The notes beneath the pieces were generated by a model. That model was given only the letters and a program-made list of their open reading frames with translations, did not search any database and was not told where the DNA came from. DNA of 54,047 nucleotides from an uncultured Oscillibacter sp. (GTDB lineage: Bacteria; Bacillota; Clostridia; Oscillospirales; Oscillospiraceae), in the NCBI GenBank assembly GCA_910588175.1, contig CAJUQQ010000012.1, positions 1 to 54,047 on the forward strand, given 5' to 3'. Positions 1 to 8,046 of the stretch are shown here, piece by piece. The position numbers and the translations under genes are program-made. How positions within the stretch are numbered: position 1 is the first letter of the stretch; the number at the start of each line of letters is the position of its first letter.

Positions 1-2
1 GC

Positions 3-1352
3 CTCTTCGCCTTCGTCACCCAGCTCCGCCGCCTGCTGGAGGAGGGGAAGGCCCCCCCGGCCTCCTCCGGCTCCGGGGCGGGGGGTGTCCGCCTCATGAG
101 CATCCACAAGTCCAAGGGTCTGGAATTCCCCATCGTCATCCTGGCGGACCTGGACCACGCCTTCTCCCGCCAGGACTTCGACGCCTCCGTCCTGGTGCAT
201 CCCCTCCTGGGCCTGGGCCCCCGCCGGGTGGACCTGGACCGGAAAATCCGCTATCCCACCCTGGCCCGGGCCGCCATTGAGGAGACCCTCCGCCGGGAAA
301 ACCTGGCGGAGGAACAGCGGGTCCTCTACGTGGCCCTCACCCGTCCCAAGGAAAAGCTCATCCTCGTCCACTCCCTCTACTTTGCTGAAACCCGCCTCCA
401 GCGCTTAGGGGCCTCCGCCGCCCTACCGGTCCCGCCGGAGGCGGTGGCGGCCTGCCGGACCTTTGGCGAGTGGCTGCTGCTGCCCCTCCTCTGCCGCCCG
501 GAGGCGGAGCCCCTCCGCCGCCTGGCCGGGGGGGAGATTCCCGTGGCCCCCTGTCCCGGGGCCCCCTGGGAGGTGTACCTCCACGACAGCGGGGACTTCC
601 GGGACTGCCCCGCCCGTCCCGGCCTCTCGGAGGAGGAGGAGACCGCCGGACCCGCCTTTGACCCGGCCCTTCTGGCCTTTGAGTATCCCTACCTCCGGGA
701 GAGCGCCCTTCCCGCCAAGCTGACGGCCACCCAGCTCAAGGGCCGCCTTCTGGACCAGGAGATCGCGGAGAACGCCGCCCATACCCCCTACCTCCGCCCC
801 CTCTCCCAGCCGGTGTTCCGCCGGGAGAGCAAGGGCCTCACCCCGGCGGAGCGGGGCTCCGCCACCCACCTGGTGCTCCAGTACCTAGACTTCCGCAATC
901 CCGACGTTCCCGCCCAGGCCGCCGCCCTGGCGGAAAAGGGCCTCCTCACGGCCCGGCAGGCCCAGGCGGTGGATGTCCCGTCTCTCCGCCGCCTTCTGGC
1001 CTCCCCCCTGGCGGAGGAGCTCCGATCGGCGGAGGCGGCGGGCCGCGAGGTTCTCCGGGAGTACCGTTTCACCCTGCTGGTCTCCGCCCGGGAGTTCGAC
1101 CCCCAGGCGGCGGCAGAGGACGCCATTCTTCTCCAGGGCGTGGCGGACCTGTGCTTCGAGACGGAGGAGGGCCTGACCGTGGTGGATTTCAAGACCGACC
1201 GGGTTCGCACGCCCCCGGAGGTGGAGGACCGGGCGGAGGTCTACCGCCCCCAGCTGGAGGCCTACAGCCTGGCCCTGTCCCGGGTTCTGGACCGTCCGGT
1301 GACCCGCCGTCTGCTCTATTTTCTGGTCCCCGGCCAAGCAGTGGAGGTGTGA
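3..1352 (+). CDS. addA: ATP-dependent helicase/nuclease subunit A, 3' part (AddA)
   Basis: This is the C-terminal part of AddA; the gene begins before the window and reading is open from base 3. AddAB unwinds and resects double-strand ends for RecA loading during recombinational repair. Near the start is the UvrD-type helicase motif V/VI region (VRLMSIHKSKGLEFP), followed by VLYVALTRPKEKL. Close to the C terminus is the RecB-type nuclease motif, seen as LLQGVADLCF followed by VVDFKTD, whose Asp and Lys are the catalytic PD-(D/E)XK residues. The reading frame ends at TGA 1350-1352. addB would normally lie upstream and is not visible. The family call is secure; the N-terminal half cannot be judged. 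Confidence 0.95.
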   Translation, partial: LFAFVTQLRRLLEEGKAPPASSGSGAGGVRLMSIHKSKGLEFPIVILADLDHAFSRQDFDASVLVHPLLGLGPRRVDLDRKIRYPTLARAAIEETLRRENLAEEQRVLYVALTRPKEKLILVHSLYFAETRLQRLGASAALPVPPEAVAACRTFGEWLLLPLLCRPEAEPLRRLAGGEIPVAPCPGAPWEVYLHDSGDFRDCPARPGLSEEEETAGPAFDPALLAFEYPYLRESALPAKLTATQLKGRLLDQEIAENAAHTPYLRPLSQPVFRRESKGLTPAERGSATHLVLQYLDFRNPDVPAQAAALAEKGLLTARQAQAVDVPSLRRLLASPLAEELRSAEAAGREVLREYRFTLLVSAREFDPQAAAEDAILLQGVADLCFETEEGLTVVDFKTDRVRTPPEVEDRAEVYRPQLEAYSLALSRVLDRPVTRRLLYFLVPGQAVEV

Positions 1353-1408
1353 GCCGGAAGTTTTCCACAAGTTTTCCACAAAAAGTGACAAAATGCGGCA
1401 AATACATC

Positions 1409-1438
1409 TTGTAATTTCTGCACGCTCTGGTATATAAT
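1409..1438 (+). promoter_or_regulatory. Sigma-A-type promoter of the SLH surface protein gene
   Basis: TTGTAA at 1409-1414 and TATAAT at 1433-1438 are separated by 18 bp, in the AT-rich gap after addA. Transcription would start near 1445, giving a leader of about 65 nt before the ATG at 1510. Confidence 0.6.
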
Positions 1439-1509
1439 AGCAGTGAGTAAACGCGGCAGTCGGGACGAAAGCCAGCCGGCGCGCGAAAAAATTAAAGGAG
1501 AGAACGATT

Positions 1510-3963
1510 ATGAAGAAGAAGCTGTTGTCTCTGGCCCTGGTTCTCGTCATGGCCCTCACGCTGCTCCCCACTGCCGCCTTCGCCGCGGAAGACCTGCCGG
1601 AGCCCCCTGGGACAGAGGAATCCGCCCCCGGCGATGCCCTGACCAACCCGCCCGAGATCAAGGAAGCCGATCCGGACGCTTCCAGCGATTCCACCACCAC
1701 TCCCTCCGCCGGTACCTGCACAGGGCAGGCGGGCTGCACTGCCGCCACCCATAACAAGGACTGTGTCGAGGCGTGTACGGGAGGCCCCGACTGCCCGAAT
1801 ACCCAGGGCACCGCCGCCGTGCACAAAAGCAACTGTCCCAAAGCGGACCCCGCCTGCACAGGAAAGGCGGACTGCACTGCCACCACCCATAATACGGACT
1901 GCGTCAGCCAGTGCACGGGAACCGACGCCTGCCAGAATACCCAGGGCAAAAACGACGTGCACAAAGCCGGCTGCCCCAAAGCGACATCTACCCCCGTCAC
2001 GCCGCCTCCCGCCTGCACAGGAAAGGCGGACTGCACTGCCACCACCCATAACCAGGACTGTGTCAGCCAGTGCACGGGAACCGACGCCTGCCTGAATACC
2101 CAAGGCAACGTCGACGCACACAAAACCGGCTGCCCCAAAGCTTCCACCACCCAGCCTCCCAATCCGAACGGCCATTCCCTCACCTTGGTGGAGGCGAAGG
2201 CTGCCACCTGCACGGCGGCTGGCAACGAGGCGTATTACAAATGTTCAAAATGCCCCAAATATTTTGCCGATGCAAACGCCACAACGGAGATCACTCTGGC
2301 GGACACCGTAATTTCCGCCACAGGCCACACCAAGCCCAGCGCCCAGGCGGACTATGAGCGCACCAGCGACACCCAGCACTCCTACACCTGCCCGGCCTGC
2401 AATACGAAGGTTGCCGAGGCGCATACCTTCTCCAGCAATGTCTGCACGGCCTGCGGCTTCGAGCGGACGGTGACCCCCTCTCCCTACCGCTATATTGACA
2501 TCTCCAGCGCCTATGTGAACCGTTACTCCATCTCGCTGACCTGGGCCTCCGACCTGCCCGGCGGCACCCTGTTTGACATCTACGTGGACGGCGGCCTGTA
2601 CGCCTCCGCCGTCGCCCCCTCCAAGTCCTCCAGCGGTTATTTCTCCTACACGGCGGACTTCTCCCACTACCTGAACGACAGCTATTACACCGTTGCCGTC
2701 TATCTCTACAGCGACCACTCCGTCTATGACAGCACCCGGGTGTATAACCGCTACTACGACGATGACTACTGGTATCCCGACTATTACCCCAACGGCACCC
2801 CCGGCACCAACTCCTCCGGCATTCCCTACGCCTCCCAGGTGACGGGCCGTTACAGCGCCTCCGAGGCCATCCGGATTCTCCGGAACAGCAACCACGGGAC
2901 CCTCCAGCATGATCTGCTGAACAGCACCTACGCCTCCAACAGCTTCTCCGACCTGGAGGCGGCGGTCAAGCGGGTCAACAATGTCTCCGTTCAGGTGAAC
3001 ATTGACCGCAGCGATGTGCCCAGCGCCATCCGGAACATCCGGATTGACGGCGCGGCCTTCAACGCCTCCCGCACCAACAGCACGGTCCGCCTGGAGGTGG
3101 ACGCCCCCTCTGTAAACCGCTATCCCGGCTACGGCTATCAGTTCAGCATGTCCCTGACGGGAGTGGGCAACGACTCCAGCCTGGACGTGCCGGTGAAGAT
3201 CACCATGCCGGTGCCCTCGGACATCAACGCCAACAGCGTCCGGGTGCTGCACTATCACAACTCCGGCGCCCCCACCGTCATTGATCCCAAGGTCTCCGGC
3301 AGCTCCATGAGCTTCACGGTGACGGGCTTCAGCGACTTTGTCGTCACCGACAACCGGGCCAATCCCTACTATTATTATTACACCCCCGGCGGCGTTCCCG
3401 TCAGCGCCCGCCGCAGCATCATGGAAGAGCACCTCTCGGTGATTCTCCCCATCCTGGCCTCCATGCCCCCCAGCGGCTATGTCTTTGACGACGTGGCCCC
3501 GGGCCACTGGGCGGCGGCGGAGATTGCCTGGGCCCGTGACGGCGGCATGATGAGCGGCTATTACGACGGCACCTTCCGTCCCTACGCCGCCACCACCCGC
3601 CAGGAGCTCTGGATGGTTCTGGCCCGTCTGGCCGGGGCCCGGCCCGCGGACATGTGGGCGGCCCGGGAGTGGGCCATGAACGCCGGAATCAGCGACGGCC
3701 GCAATCCCCACTCGCCGCTGAGCGTCCAGCAGATGATTTCCATGCTCTACCGCTACGCCCAGTATCTCGGCGTGGATGTCAGCGGCCAGGCCAACCTCCG
3801 GACGTACCGGGACAACAGCATGATTTCCGGCTACGCCCGAAACGCGATGGCCTGGGCGGTTGACCGGGGCATTGTGGCCGGCGATGCCAACAACCGGCTG
3901 AATCCGCAGAACATCGCCACCCGCGCCGACTTCGCGGTGTTCCTCTACCGCTTCGTGTATTAA
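1510..3963 (+). CDS. SLH-domain surface protein with a triple cysteine-rich repeat
   Basis: A secreted 817-residue protein, probably anchored to the cell wall. Residues 1-26 form a signal peptide (MKKKLLSLAL core, cleavage after AFA). Three 40-residue modules start at Cys70, Cys116 and Cys169, each with six cysteines at identical spacing (0, 6, 15, 19, 25, 39). A C-x2-C-rich segment (CSKC, CPAC, CTAC) covers about 230-310. The middle is Tyr/Ser/Asn-rich and beta-rich. From about residue 655 there are three SLH-like segments (FDDVAPGHWAAAEIAWA and two weaker ones) of the kind that bind secondary cell-wall polymer. AAAGGAG at 1494-1500 precedes the ATG. No enzymatic motif was seen. SLH anchoring is known for the family; an adhesive or structural role is inference. 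Confidence 0.85.
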   Translation: MKKKLLSLALVLVMALTLLPTAAFAAEDLPEPPGTEESAPGDALTNPPEIKEADPDASSDSTTTPSAGTCTGQAGCTAATHNKDCVEACTGGPDCPNTQGTAAVHKSNCPKADPACTGKADCTATTHNTDCVSQCTGTDACQNTQGKNDVHKAGCPKATSTPVTPPPACTGKADCTATTHNQDCVSQCTGTDACLNTQGNVDAHKTGCPKASTTQPPNPNGHSLTLVEAKAATCTAAGNEAYYKCSKCPKYFADANATTEITLADTVISATGHTKPSAQADYERTSDTQHSYTCPACNTKVAEAHTFSSNVCTACGFERTVTPSPYRYIDISSAYVNRYSISLTWASDLPGGTLFDIYVDGGLYASAVAPSKSSSGYFSYTADFSHYLNDSYYTVAVYLYSDHSVYDSTRVYNRYYDDDYWYPDYYPNGTPGTNSSGIPYASQVTGRYSASEAIRILRNSNHGTLQHDLLNSTYASNSFSDLEAAVKRVNNVSVQVNIDRSDVPSAIRNIRIDGAAFNASRTNSTVRLEVDAPSVNRYPGYGYQFSMSLTGVGNDSSLDVPVKITMPVPSDINANSVRVLHYHNSGAPTVIDPKVSGSSMSFTVTGFSDFVVTDNRANPYYYYYTPGGVPVSARRSIMEEHLSVILPILASMPPSGYVFDDVAPGHWAAAEIAWARDGGMMSGYYDGTFRPYAATTRQELWMVLARLAGARPADMWAAREWAMNAGISDGRNPHSPLSVQQMISMLYRYAQYLGVDVSGQANLRTYRDNSMISGYARNAMAWAVDRGIVAGDANNRLNPQNIATRADFAVFLYRFVY

Positions 3964-4124
3964 GCAGCCTGTTTCCCATCGCGGCGTAAGCGGAAGGACG
4001 GGCGGATTGCCCGCCCCGCGAGGCAGGCATCCCCGGACATCCGGACGAACGGGCTCCTGAACGCGGTCAAGGCGGAAGACGCCGGACAGGCGCGGGAAGA
4101 TGGGAAACCGGCTCCAAGGAGCAA

Positions 4125-4156
4125 AAACGGGAGAGGCAAACGCCTCTCCCGTTTCT
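4125..4156 (+). terminator. Rho-independent terminator after the SLH gene
   Basis: A perfect 11-bp stem pairs 4127-4137 (ACGGGAGAGGC) with 4142-4152 around an AAAC loop and is followed by TTTCTTC. It closes the SLH transcript about 160 nt after its stop codon. Confidence 0.75.
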
Positions 4157-4232
4157 TCAACATTTTTCCAGTTCTAAAACCGCCGCCGCCGGGGAAGCTA
4201 AAGACGATCTCGACAGGATTGGAGGGATTCCT

Positions 4233-4448
4233 ATGGCAATCGACAAGATCGCCGTCCTGCTGGCCGTCATCGGCGCGCTGAACTGGGGCGGCATCGGACT
4301 GTTCGGCTTTGACACGGTGGCCTGGCTGTTCGGCGGGCAGACGGCGGTGTTTTCCCGTCTCATTTACGCCCTGGTGGGCCTGGCGGGCCTGTGGTGCCTG
4401 ACGCTGCTGTTCCGCCTGGACCGGGAGACCGCCGCCCACCCGGCCTGA
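4233..4448 (+). CDS. DUF378 family small membrane protein
   Basis: A 71-residue protein with two predicted membrane helices. The N-terminal stretch IDKIAVLLAVIGALNWGGIGLFGFD is typical of the DUF378 (YuzA-like) family, whose function is unknown. The second helix is about residues 42-62. GGAGG at 4222-4226 lies 6 nt before the ATG. The gene stands alone between two strong terminators, so it is probably its own transcription unit, though no clear promoter was found in the short gap before it. Family assignment rests on the conserved ALNWG..G motif and the length. Confidence 0.85.
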   Translation: MAIDKIAVLLAVIGALNWGGIGLFGFDTVAWLFGGQTAVFSRLIYALVGLAGLWCLTLLFRLDRETAAHPA

Positions 4449-4468
4449 CGGCGCGTTCCGCGAAAAAG

Positions 4469-4503
4469 ACCGCGGAGAGGACAAAGGTCCCTCCGCGGTT
4501 TTT
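4469..4503 (+). terminator. Rho-independent terminator after the DUF378 gene
   Basis: ACCGCGGAG (4469-4477) pairs with CTCCGCGGT (4491-4499), an inner GGAC/GTCC stem extends it, and it ends in TTTTTG. Confidence 0.85.
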
Positions 4504-4662
4504 GCCGCCCTGCCGGAGAGGCGGGAGCCAGGGAACTGTACACACGCGGGTTCTTCTGAATCGACATACAGGCCCGCCTCCGCCGGAACCGGACAATCCT
4601 CCCCGGTCCGCGGCTCTCCTCCGGAATTCGTGAACGTTTTTTAAATCCCGGCCTGTCCCATC

Positions 4663-4691
4663 TTTACTTCCCTGTTAAAATGTTCTATAAT
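4663..4691 (+). promoter_or_regulatory. Sigma-A-type promoter for the M29 aminopeptidase
   Basis: TTTACT (4663-4668), a 17-bp spacer and TATAAT (4686-4691). The start point would be near 4698, leaving an unusually long leader of about 165 nt before the ATG at 4863. The rest of the gap after 4503 shows no gene. Confidence 0.7.
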
Positions 4692-4701
4692 CGCACATAA
4701 T

Positions 4702-4823
4702 ATGATTTCCGGATGAATCGTTTGGAAATCATCGCTTTGCTTGGAGCCGTTTTGCCGGCGCAGACAGCGGCAGCCGCAAAACACGGCGGAGATTCCTTTC
4801 GCCCCCTTCATTCGGAAGGAATC
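4702..4823 (+). promoter_or_regulatory. Structured 5' leader with three consecutive hairpins
   Basis: Three inverted repeats follow one another between the promoter and the aminopeptidase gene. ATGATTTCC 4702-4710 pairs with GGAAATCAT 4724-4732. GTTTTGC 4749-4755 pairs with GCAAAAC 4776-4782. GATTCCTT 4791-4798 pairs with AAGGAATC 4816-4823. The first also lies at the expected transcription start and could be a protein operator. None has a terminator-type U-run. The layout suggests cis-regulation, but it matches no riboswitch class I recognise. Confidence 0.45.
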
Positions 4824-4862
4824 GTGTCATAAAATACCTGTGTGAACAGAAAGGATGGACCC

Positions 4863-6098
4863 ATGGAAAACAAGCTCCGCGAATACGCCCGCCTGCTGGT
4901 CCGGGTGGGCCTGAACCCCTGCCCCGGCCAGCGGATGGTCATTTCCTCCCCGGTGGAGTGCGCTCCGTTTGCCCGCCTCTGCGCCCAGGAGGCGTATGAC
5001 GCCGGGTGCGCTGAGGTGGTGATGAACTGGACCGACGACGCCATGACCCGGATGAAATACCTCCACGCGGCGGAGGAGGTCTTCGACACCGTGCCCCTCT
5101 GGCGGCGGCATTTTTTCAATGACCAAGCCCTGGAGGGCACGGCGTACCTGGCCATCTCCGCCTCGGACCCGGAGAATCTGAAGGGGGTGGACGCCCAGCG
5201 CATCATCCGGGCCCAGCGGGCCAGCGGCAAGGCCCTCAAGGATTTTGACCGCCTCCAGATGTGCGGTGGCTTCCCCTGGTGCATCGCCTCCATTCCCATC
5301 CCCTCCTGGGCCGCCCGGGTTTTCCCGGACAAGGGGGAGGCGGAGGCCGTGGCGGCTCTCTGGGACGCGATTTTCTCCGCCGTCCGCGTCACCGGCGACG
5401 GGCAGGCCGTGGAGCGCTGGCGGGAGCACCTGGAAACCCTGGAGCGCCGCCTGGAGAAGCTGAACGCCCTGCGTTTGAAATCCCTGCACTATACCAATTC
5501 CCTGGGCACGGACCTGACGGTGGAGCTCCCCGAGGGCCACATCTGGGAGAGCGGCGGGGACCGGACCCTGGCGGGGCGGTCCTATATCGCCAACATCCCC
5601 ACGGAGGAGATCTTCACCTCCCCCCTGAAAACCGGGGCCAACGGCGTGGTCTATTCCTCCATGCCTCTGGTCCACGACGGCAACGTCATCGACAAGTTCC
5701 GCTTCGTGGTGAAGGAGGGCAAAATCGTGGAGGCCCGCGCGGAGCGGGGAGAGGAGACCCTGAAAGCCGCCATCTCCGTGGACGAGGGAGCGGCCTACTT
5801 CGGCGAGGCGGCCCTGGTCCCCTACGACAGCCCGATTTCCAACCAGAACCTCCTGTTCTACAACACCCTCTTTGACGAGAACGCCGCCTGTCACATCGCC
5901 TTCGGCGAGGCGTACCCCTGTCTGGAGGGGGGACAGCGGATGAGCAAGGACGAATTGAAGAAGCGGGGGCTGAACGACTCCATCACCCATGTGGACTTCA
6001 TGATCGGCACCCCGGACCTCTCCATCGTGGGAACGACCCGGGAGGGGAAGGAGGTCCCCATCTTTGTCGACGGGAACTTCGCGGCGGAATTTTCATAA
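4863..6098 (+). CDS. M29 family metal-dependent aminopeptidase
   Basis: A cytoplasmic aminopeptidase of the AmpS/PepS/AmpT family (peptidase M29), which releases N-terminal residues from peptides using two metal ions; 411 residues is the usual length. Recognisable family elements are the N-terminal LREYARLLVRVGLNPCPGQ, the metal-binding IPTEEIFTSP segment, the Glu in AAYFGEAALVP, the His in NAACHIAFGEAYP, and the C-terminal THVDFMIG with its His-x-Asp pair. A GTG at 4842 is in frame, but the ATG at 4863 has AGAAAGGA at 4848-4855 at proper spacing and is preferred. The gene has its own promoter and a long hairpin leader. The physiological substrate is unknown. Confidence 0.9.
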   Translation: MENKLREYARLLVRVGLNPCPGQRMVISSPVECAPFARLCAQEAYDAGCAEVVMNWTDDAMTRMKYLHAAEEVFDTVPLWRRHFFNDQALEGTAYLAISASDPENLKGVDAQRIIRAQRASGKALKDFDRLQMCGGFPWCIASIPIPSWAARVFPDKGEAEAVAALWDAIFSAVRVTGDGQAVERWREHLETLERRLEKLNALRLKSLHYTNSLGTDLTVELPEGHIWESGGDRTLAGRSYIANIPTEEIFTSPLKTGANGVVYSSMPLVHDGNVIDKFRFVVKEGKIVEARAERGEETLKAAISVDEGAAYFGEAALVPYDSPISNQNLLFYNTLFDENAACHIAFGEAYPCLEGGQRMSKDELKKRGLNDSITHVDFMIGTPDLSIVGTTREGKEVPIFVDGNFAAEFS

Positions 6099-6105
6099 AG
6101 GGAAC

Positions 6106-6125
6106 GGGCGGACCCGCGTGTCCGT
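6106..6125. repeat. GGGCGGAC...GTCCG palindrome (family C, degenerate)
   Basis: GGGCGGAC 6106-6113, a CCGCGT loop, then GTCCGT. Better copies of the same palindrome flank the repeat at 22882-23040, and a variant lies at 13785-13809. It resembles a REP-like short intergenic palindrome. Confidence 0.45.
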
Positions 6126-6200
6126 GTCTCAGAACCGTCCTTCCGCCGGAGACGGAATCCGGCAGCTCACATATCACATAACAGAAATGAGGAAATGACC

Positions 6201-6683
6201 ATGGCATACAAACTTCAGGAGACCACCCCCGACGTTCTGATCTGCGACGGAGCCCGGGTCAGCGGCGACGTGACCCTGGCCAAGGGCGTAAGCGTCTGGT
6301 ATAACGCCGTTCTCCGGGGAGACGACGGAGCCATTACCGTCGGTGAAAACACCAACATCCAGGACTGCGCCGTCCTCCACGAGGAGACCCATGTGGGAGC
6401 GGGCTGTACCATCGGCCACGGGGCGATTGTCCACGGCTGCACCGTGGGGGACAACGTGCTGATCGGCATGGGGGCCACAGTGCTCAACGGCGCGAAAATC
6501 GGAAGCGACTGCATCGTGGGCGCGGGAGCCCTGGTCACCGGAAAGATGGACGCCCCCACCGGGTCCATGATTCTGGGCAGCCCCGCCAAGGTGGTTCGCC
6601 CCCTGACGGAGGCGGAGACCGCCTCCAACCGGGCCGCCGCCGAAGGGTACCTCCACGCGGCGGAAGAGTACCGCCGGGGCTGA
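6201..6683 (+). CDS. Gamma-carbonic-anhydrase-like hexapeptide-repeat protein
   Basis: A left-handed beta-helix protein of 160 residues related to YrdA/PaaY/CaiE gamma-class carbonic anhydrase homologues. Hexapeptide repeats run from about residue 12 to 130 (GARVSGDVTLAKG, VGAGCTIGHGAIVHGCTVGDN, IGMGATVLNGAKIG). The three metal-ligand histidines of the family are present in HVGAGCTIGHGAIVHG. The C terminus is a short helix. Activity cannot be claimed from sequence, since many members lack measurable carbonic anhydrase activity. The ATG at 6201 is chosen because GAGGA at 6189-6193 sits 7 nt before it; an ATG at 6195 is too close to that site. It is likely co-transcribed with the permease gene 3 nt downstream. 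Confidence 0.88.
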   Translation: MAYKLQETTPDVLICDGARVSGDVTLAKGVSVWYNAVLRGDDGAITVGENTNIQDCAVLHEETHVGAGCTIGHGAIVHGCTVGDNVLIGMGATVLNGAKIGSDCIVGAGALVTGKMDAPTGSMILGSPAKVVRPLTEAETASNRAAAEGYLHAAEEYRRG

Positions 6684-6686
6684 GCC

Positions 6687-7835
6687 ATGGACTGGAACCG
6701 GGATCAAATCAAGCAGCGGTTGCTGGTGGTCTGCGGCGGCGTGGCCTTTTTCTGTGCCCTGCAAAACCTGACCAATCTGATGGGGGCGCTTCGCTGGGGG
6801 CTGGGGGTGCTGTCCCCCTTTCTGGTGGGCGGGGCCATCGCCTTCATTCTGAACGTCCCCATGCGGGCGATTGAGTCCGTCCTCCCCCAAGGGAAGCGCT
6901 GGCGGACCCTCCGCCGCCCGCTGGCCCTGGTCCTGACCCTGGCGGCCATGACCGGGGTAATCACCCTGGCGGTCTGCGTCATCAGCCCCGGCATCGGCGA
7001 CGCGGTCCGGTCCATCACCGGCCAGCTTCCCGCCGCCATCCAGCGGATGCAGGAGCAGCTGGCGGAGCTGGAGACCTGGCTTCCCCAGCTGGAGACCCTG
7101 GCGGCGGACCTGGAATTCGACTGGAAGGCCCTCACGGAGAAGGCCGTCTCCCTGGTCCGGGACTGGGGCGGCGGGCTGGTGTCCTCCGGCGGGGTGCTGA
7201 TGGCCGGGGTGGTCAGCGGGGTCAGCACCTTTGTCATCGGGCTGATCTTCTCCTTCTATGTCCTGCTGCAAAAAGAGCGCCTGGCCCGCCAGGGCCGGCA
7301 GGTTCTTTACGCCCTCCTTCCCGAGACCTGGGCGGACAAAACCCTGGAGGTCCTCCGCCTCTCAAACCGCACCTTCTCCAGCTTCCTCTCCGGCCAGTGC
7401 GTGGAGGCGGTGATTTTAGGGGCTCTCTTTGTGGCGGCCATGACGGTGTTCCGCATGCCCTACGCCCTGCTGGTGGGGGTTCTCATCGCCCTGACGGCCC
7501 TGATTCCCGTGGTGGGGGCCTTCATCGGCTGTGTGGTGGGCGCCCTGCTCATCGCCGTGACGAACCCCTGGCAGGCGGTGGGCTTTGTGGTCCTCTTCCT
7601 GGTGATTCAGCAGATTGAGGGAAACCTGATTTATCCCCATGTGGTGGGGTCTTCCGTGGGTCTGCCCTCCATCTGGGTCCTGGCCGCCGTCACCCTGGGC
7701 GGCAAGCTGATGGGCATTGCCGGGATGCTGTTTTTCATCCCCCTCTGCTCCGTGCTGTACGCCCTCTTCCGGGGCTTTGTCAAGGCCCGGCTGAAGGCCC
7801 GGCATATCCCCGCGAAAAAGTGGCGGGACCCCTGA
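6687..7835 (+). CDS. AI-2E family transporter (PerM/YhhT-like permease)
   Basis: A 382-residue polytopic membrane protein of the AI-2E transporter family (former UPF0118/DUF20). Hydrophobic segments lie near residues 10-30, 35-50, 65-90, 155-190 and in a block from 230 to 360. The family-typical C-terminal stretch is visible as LIALTALIPVVGAFIG...QIEGNLIYPHVVGSSVGLPSIWVLAAVTLGG. Members have been linked to autoinducer-2 export or to ion antiport, so the substrate is uncertain. The start lies 3 nt after the upstream stop with only a weak ribosome site, suggesting translational coupling. A family A repeat begins 12 nt after its stop codon. Confidence 0.88.
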   Translation: MDWNRDQIKQRLLVVCGGVAFFCALQNLTNLMGALRWGLGVLSPFLVGGAIAFILNVPMRAIESVLPQGKRWRTLRRPLALVLTLAAMTGVITLAVCVISPGIGDAVRSITGQLPAAIQRMQEQLAELETWLPQLETLAADLEFDWKALTEKAVSLVRDWGGGLVSSGGVLMAGVVSGVSTFVIGLIFSFYVLLQKERLARQGRQVLYALLPETWADKTLEVLRLSNRTFSSFLSGQCVEAVILGALFVAAMTVFRMPYALLVGVLIALTALIPVVGAFIGCVVGALLIAVTNPWQAVGFVVLFLVIQQIEGNLIYPHVVGSSVGLPSIWVLAAVTLGGKLMGIAGMLFFIPLCSVLYALFRGFVKARLKARHIPAKKWRDP

Positions 7836-7846
7836 GCGCAAAAAAG

Positions 7847-8007
7847 CCCAGGCTGTCGAAAATGTCTTTTCGACAGCCTGGGCAAGTTTTTTGGACCTTT
7901 AAAAAGTTCCAAAAAAACTTCTGATTGAAAACGAGAGAAACCCCTGATGGGTTTCTCTCGTAGCTCTTTTCCGTTCCGTTCCCTTGCGGACAGCACTTTT
8001 TCGACAC
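7847..8007 (-). repeat. Family A structured intergenic repeat, copy 1
   Basis: About 160 bp, read on the minus strand as GTGTCGAAAAA...AGGCTG hairpin. Elements on the plus strand, in order: AGGCTGTCGAAAA/TTTTCGACAGCCT hairpin (from 7850), AAGTTTTTTGGA/TTCCAAAAAAACTT hairpin (7884-7920), CGAGAGAAACC/GGTTTCTCTCG hairpin (7932-7960), then the conserved TAGCTCTTTTCCG and a TTTTTCGACAC end. The ends share TGTCGAAAA as an inverted repeat. It begins 12 nt after the permease stop, so its first hairpin, followed by AAGTTTTTT, may also act as a terminator. Other copies lie at 22882, 45006 and 53806. Confidence 0.8.
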
Positions 8008-8011
8008 TCTG

Positions 8012-8038
8012 AGCCCTCCGAATCCTTCGGAGGGCTTT
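8012..8038 (+). terminator. GC-rich hairpin with T-run beside family A copy 1
   Basis: AGCCCTCCGAA and TTCGGAGGGCT form a perfect stem around a TCC loop, followed by TTTC. It lies 4 nt from the GTGTC end of the repeat and just beyond the stop codon of the convergent gene at 8047. Confidence 0.65.
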
Positions 8039-8046
8039 TCATGTTG

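Noticed and set aside
4842..4862. GTG at 4842 as the start of the M29 aminopeptidase
   Set aside because: The site AGAAAGGA (4848-4855) lies between this GTG and the ATG at 4863 and fits only the ATG.
7780..8007. Short similar frames inside the family A repeats (minus strand here and at 53418-53963)
   Set aside because: The frames begin alike (MSKKC..NG) but are broken by frame-changing indels in copies 2 and 3, while the hairpins are conserved. The conserved unit is therefore structural, not coding.
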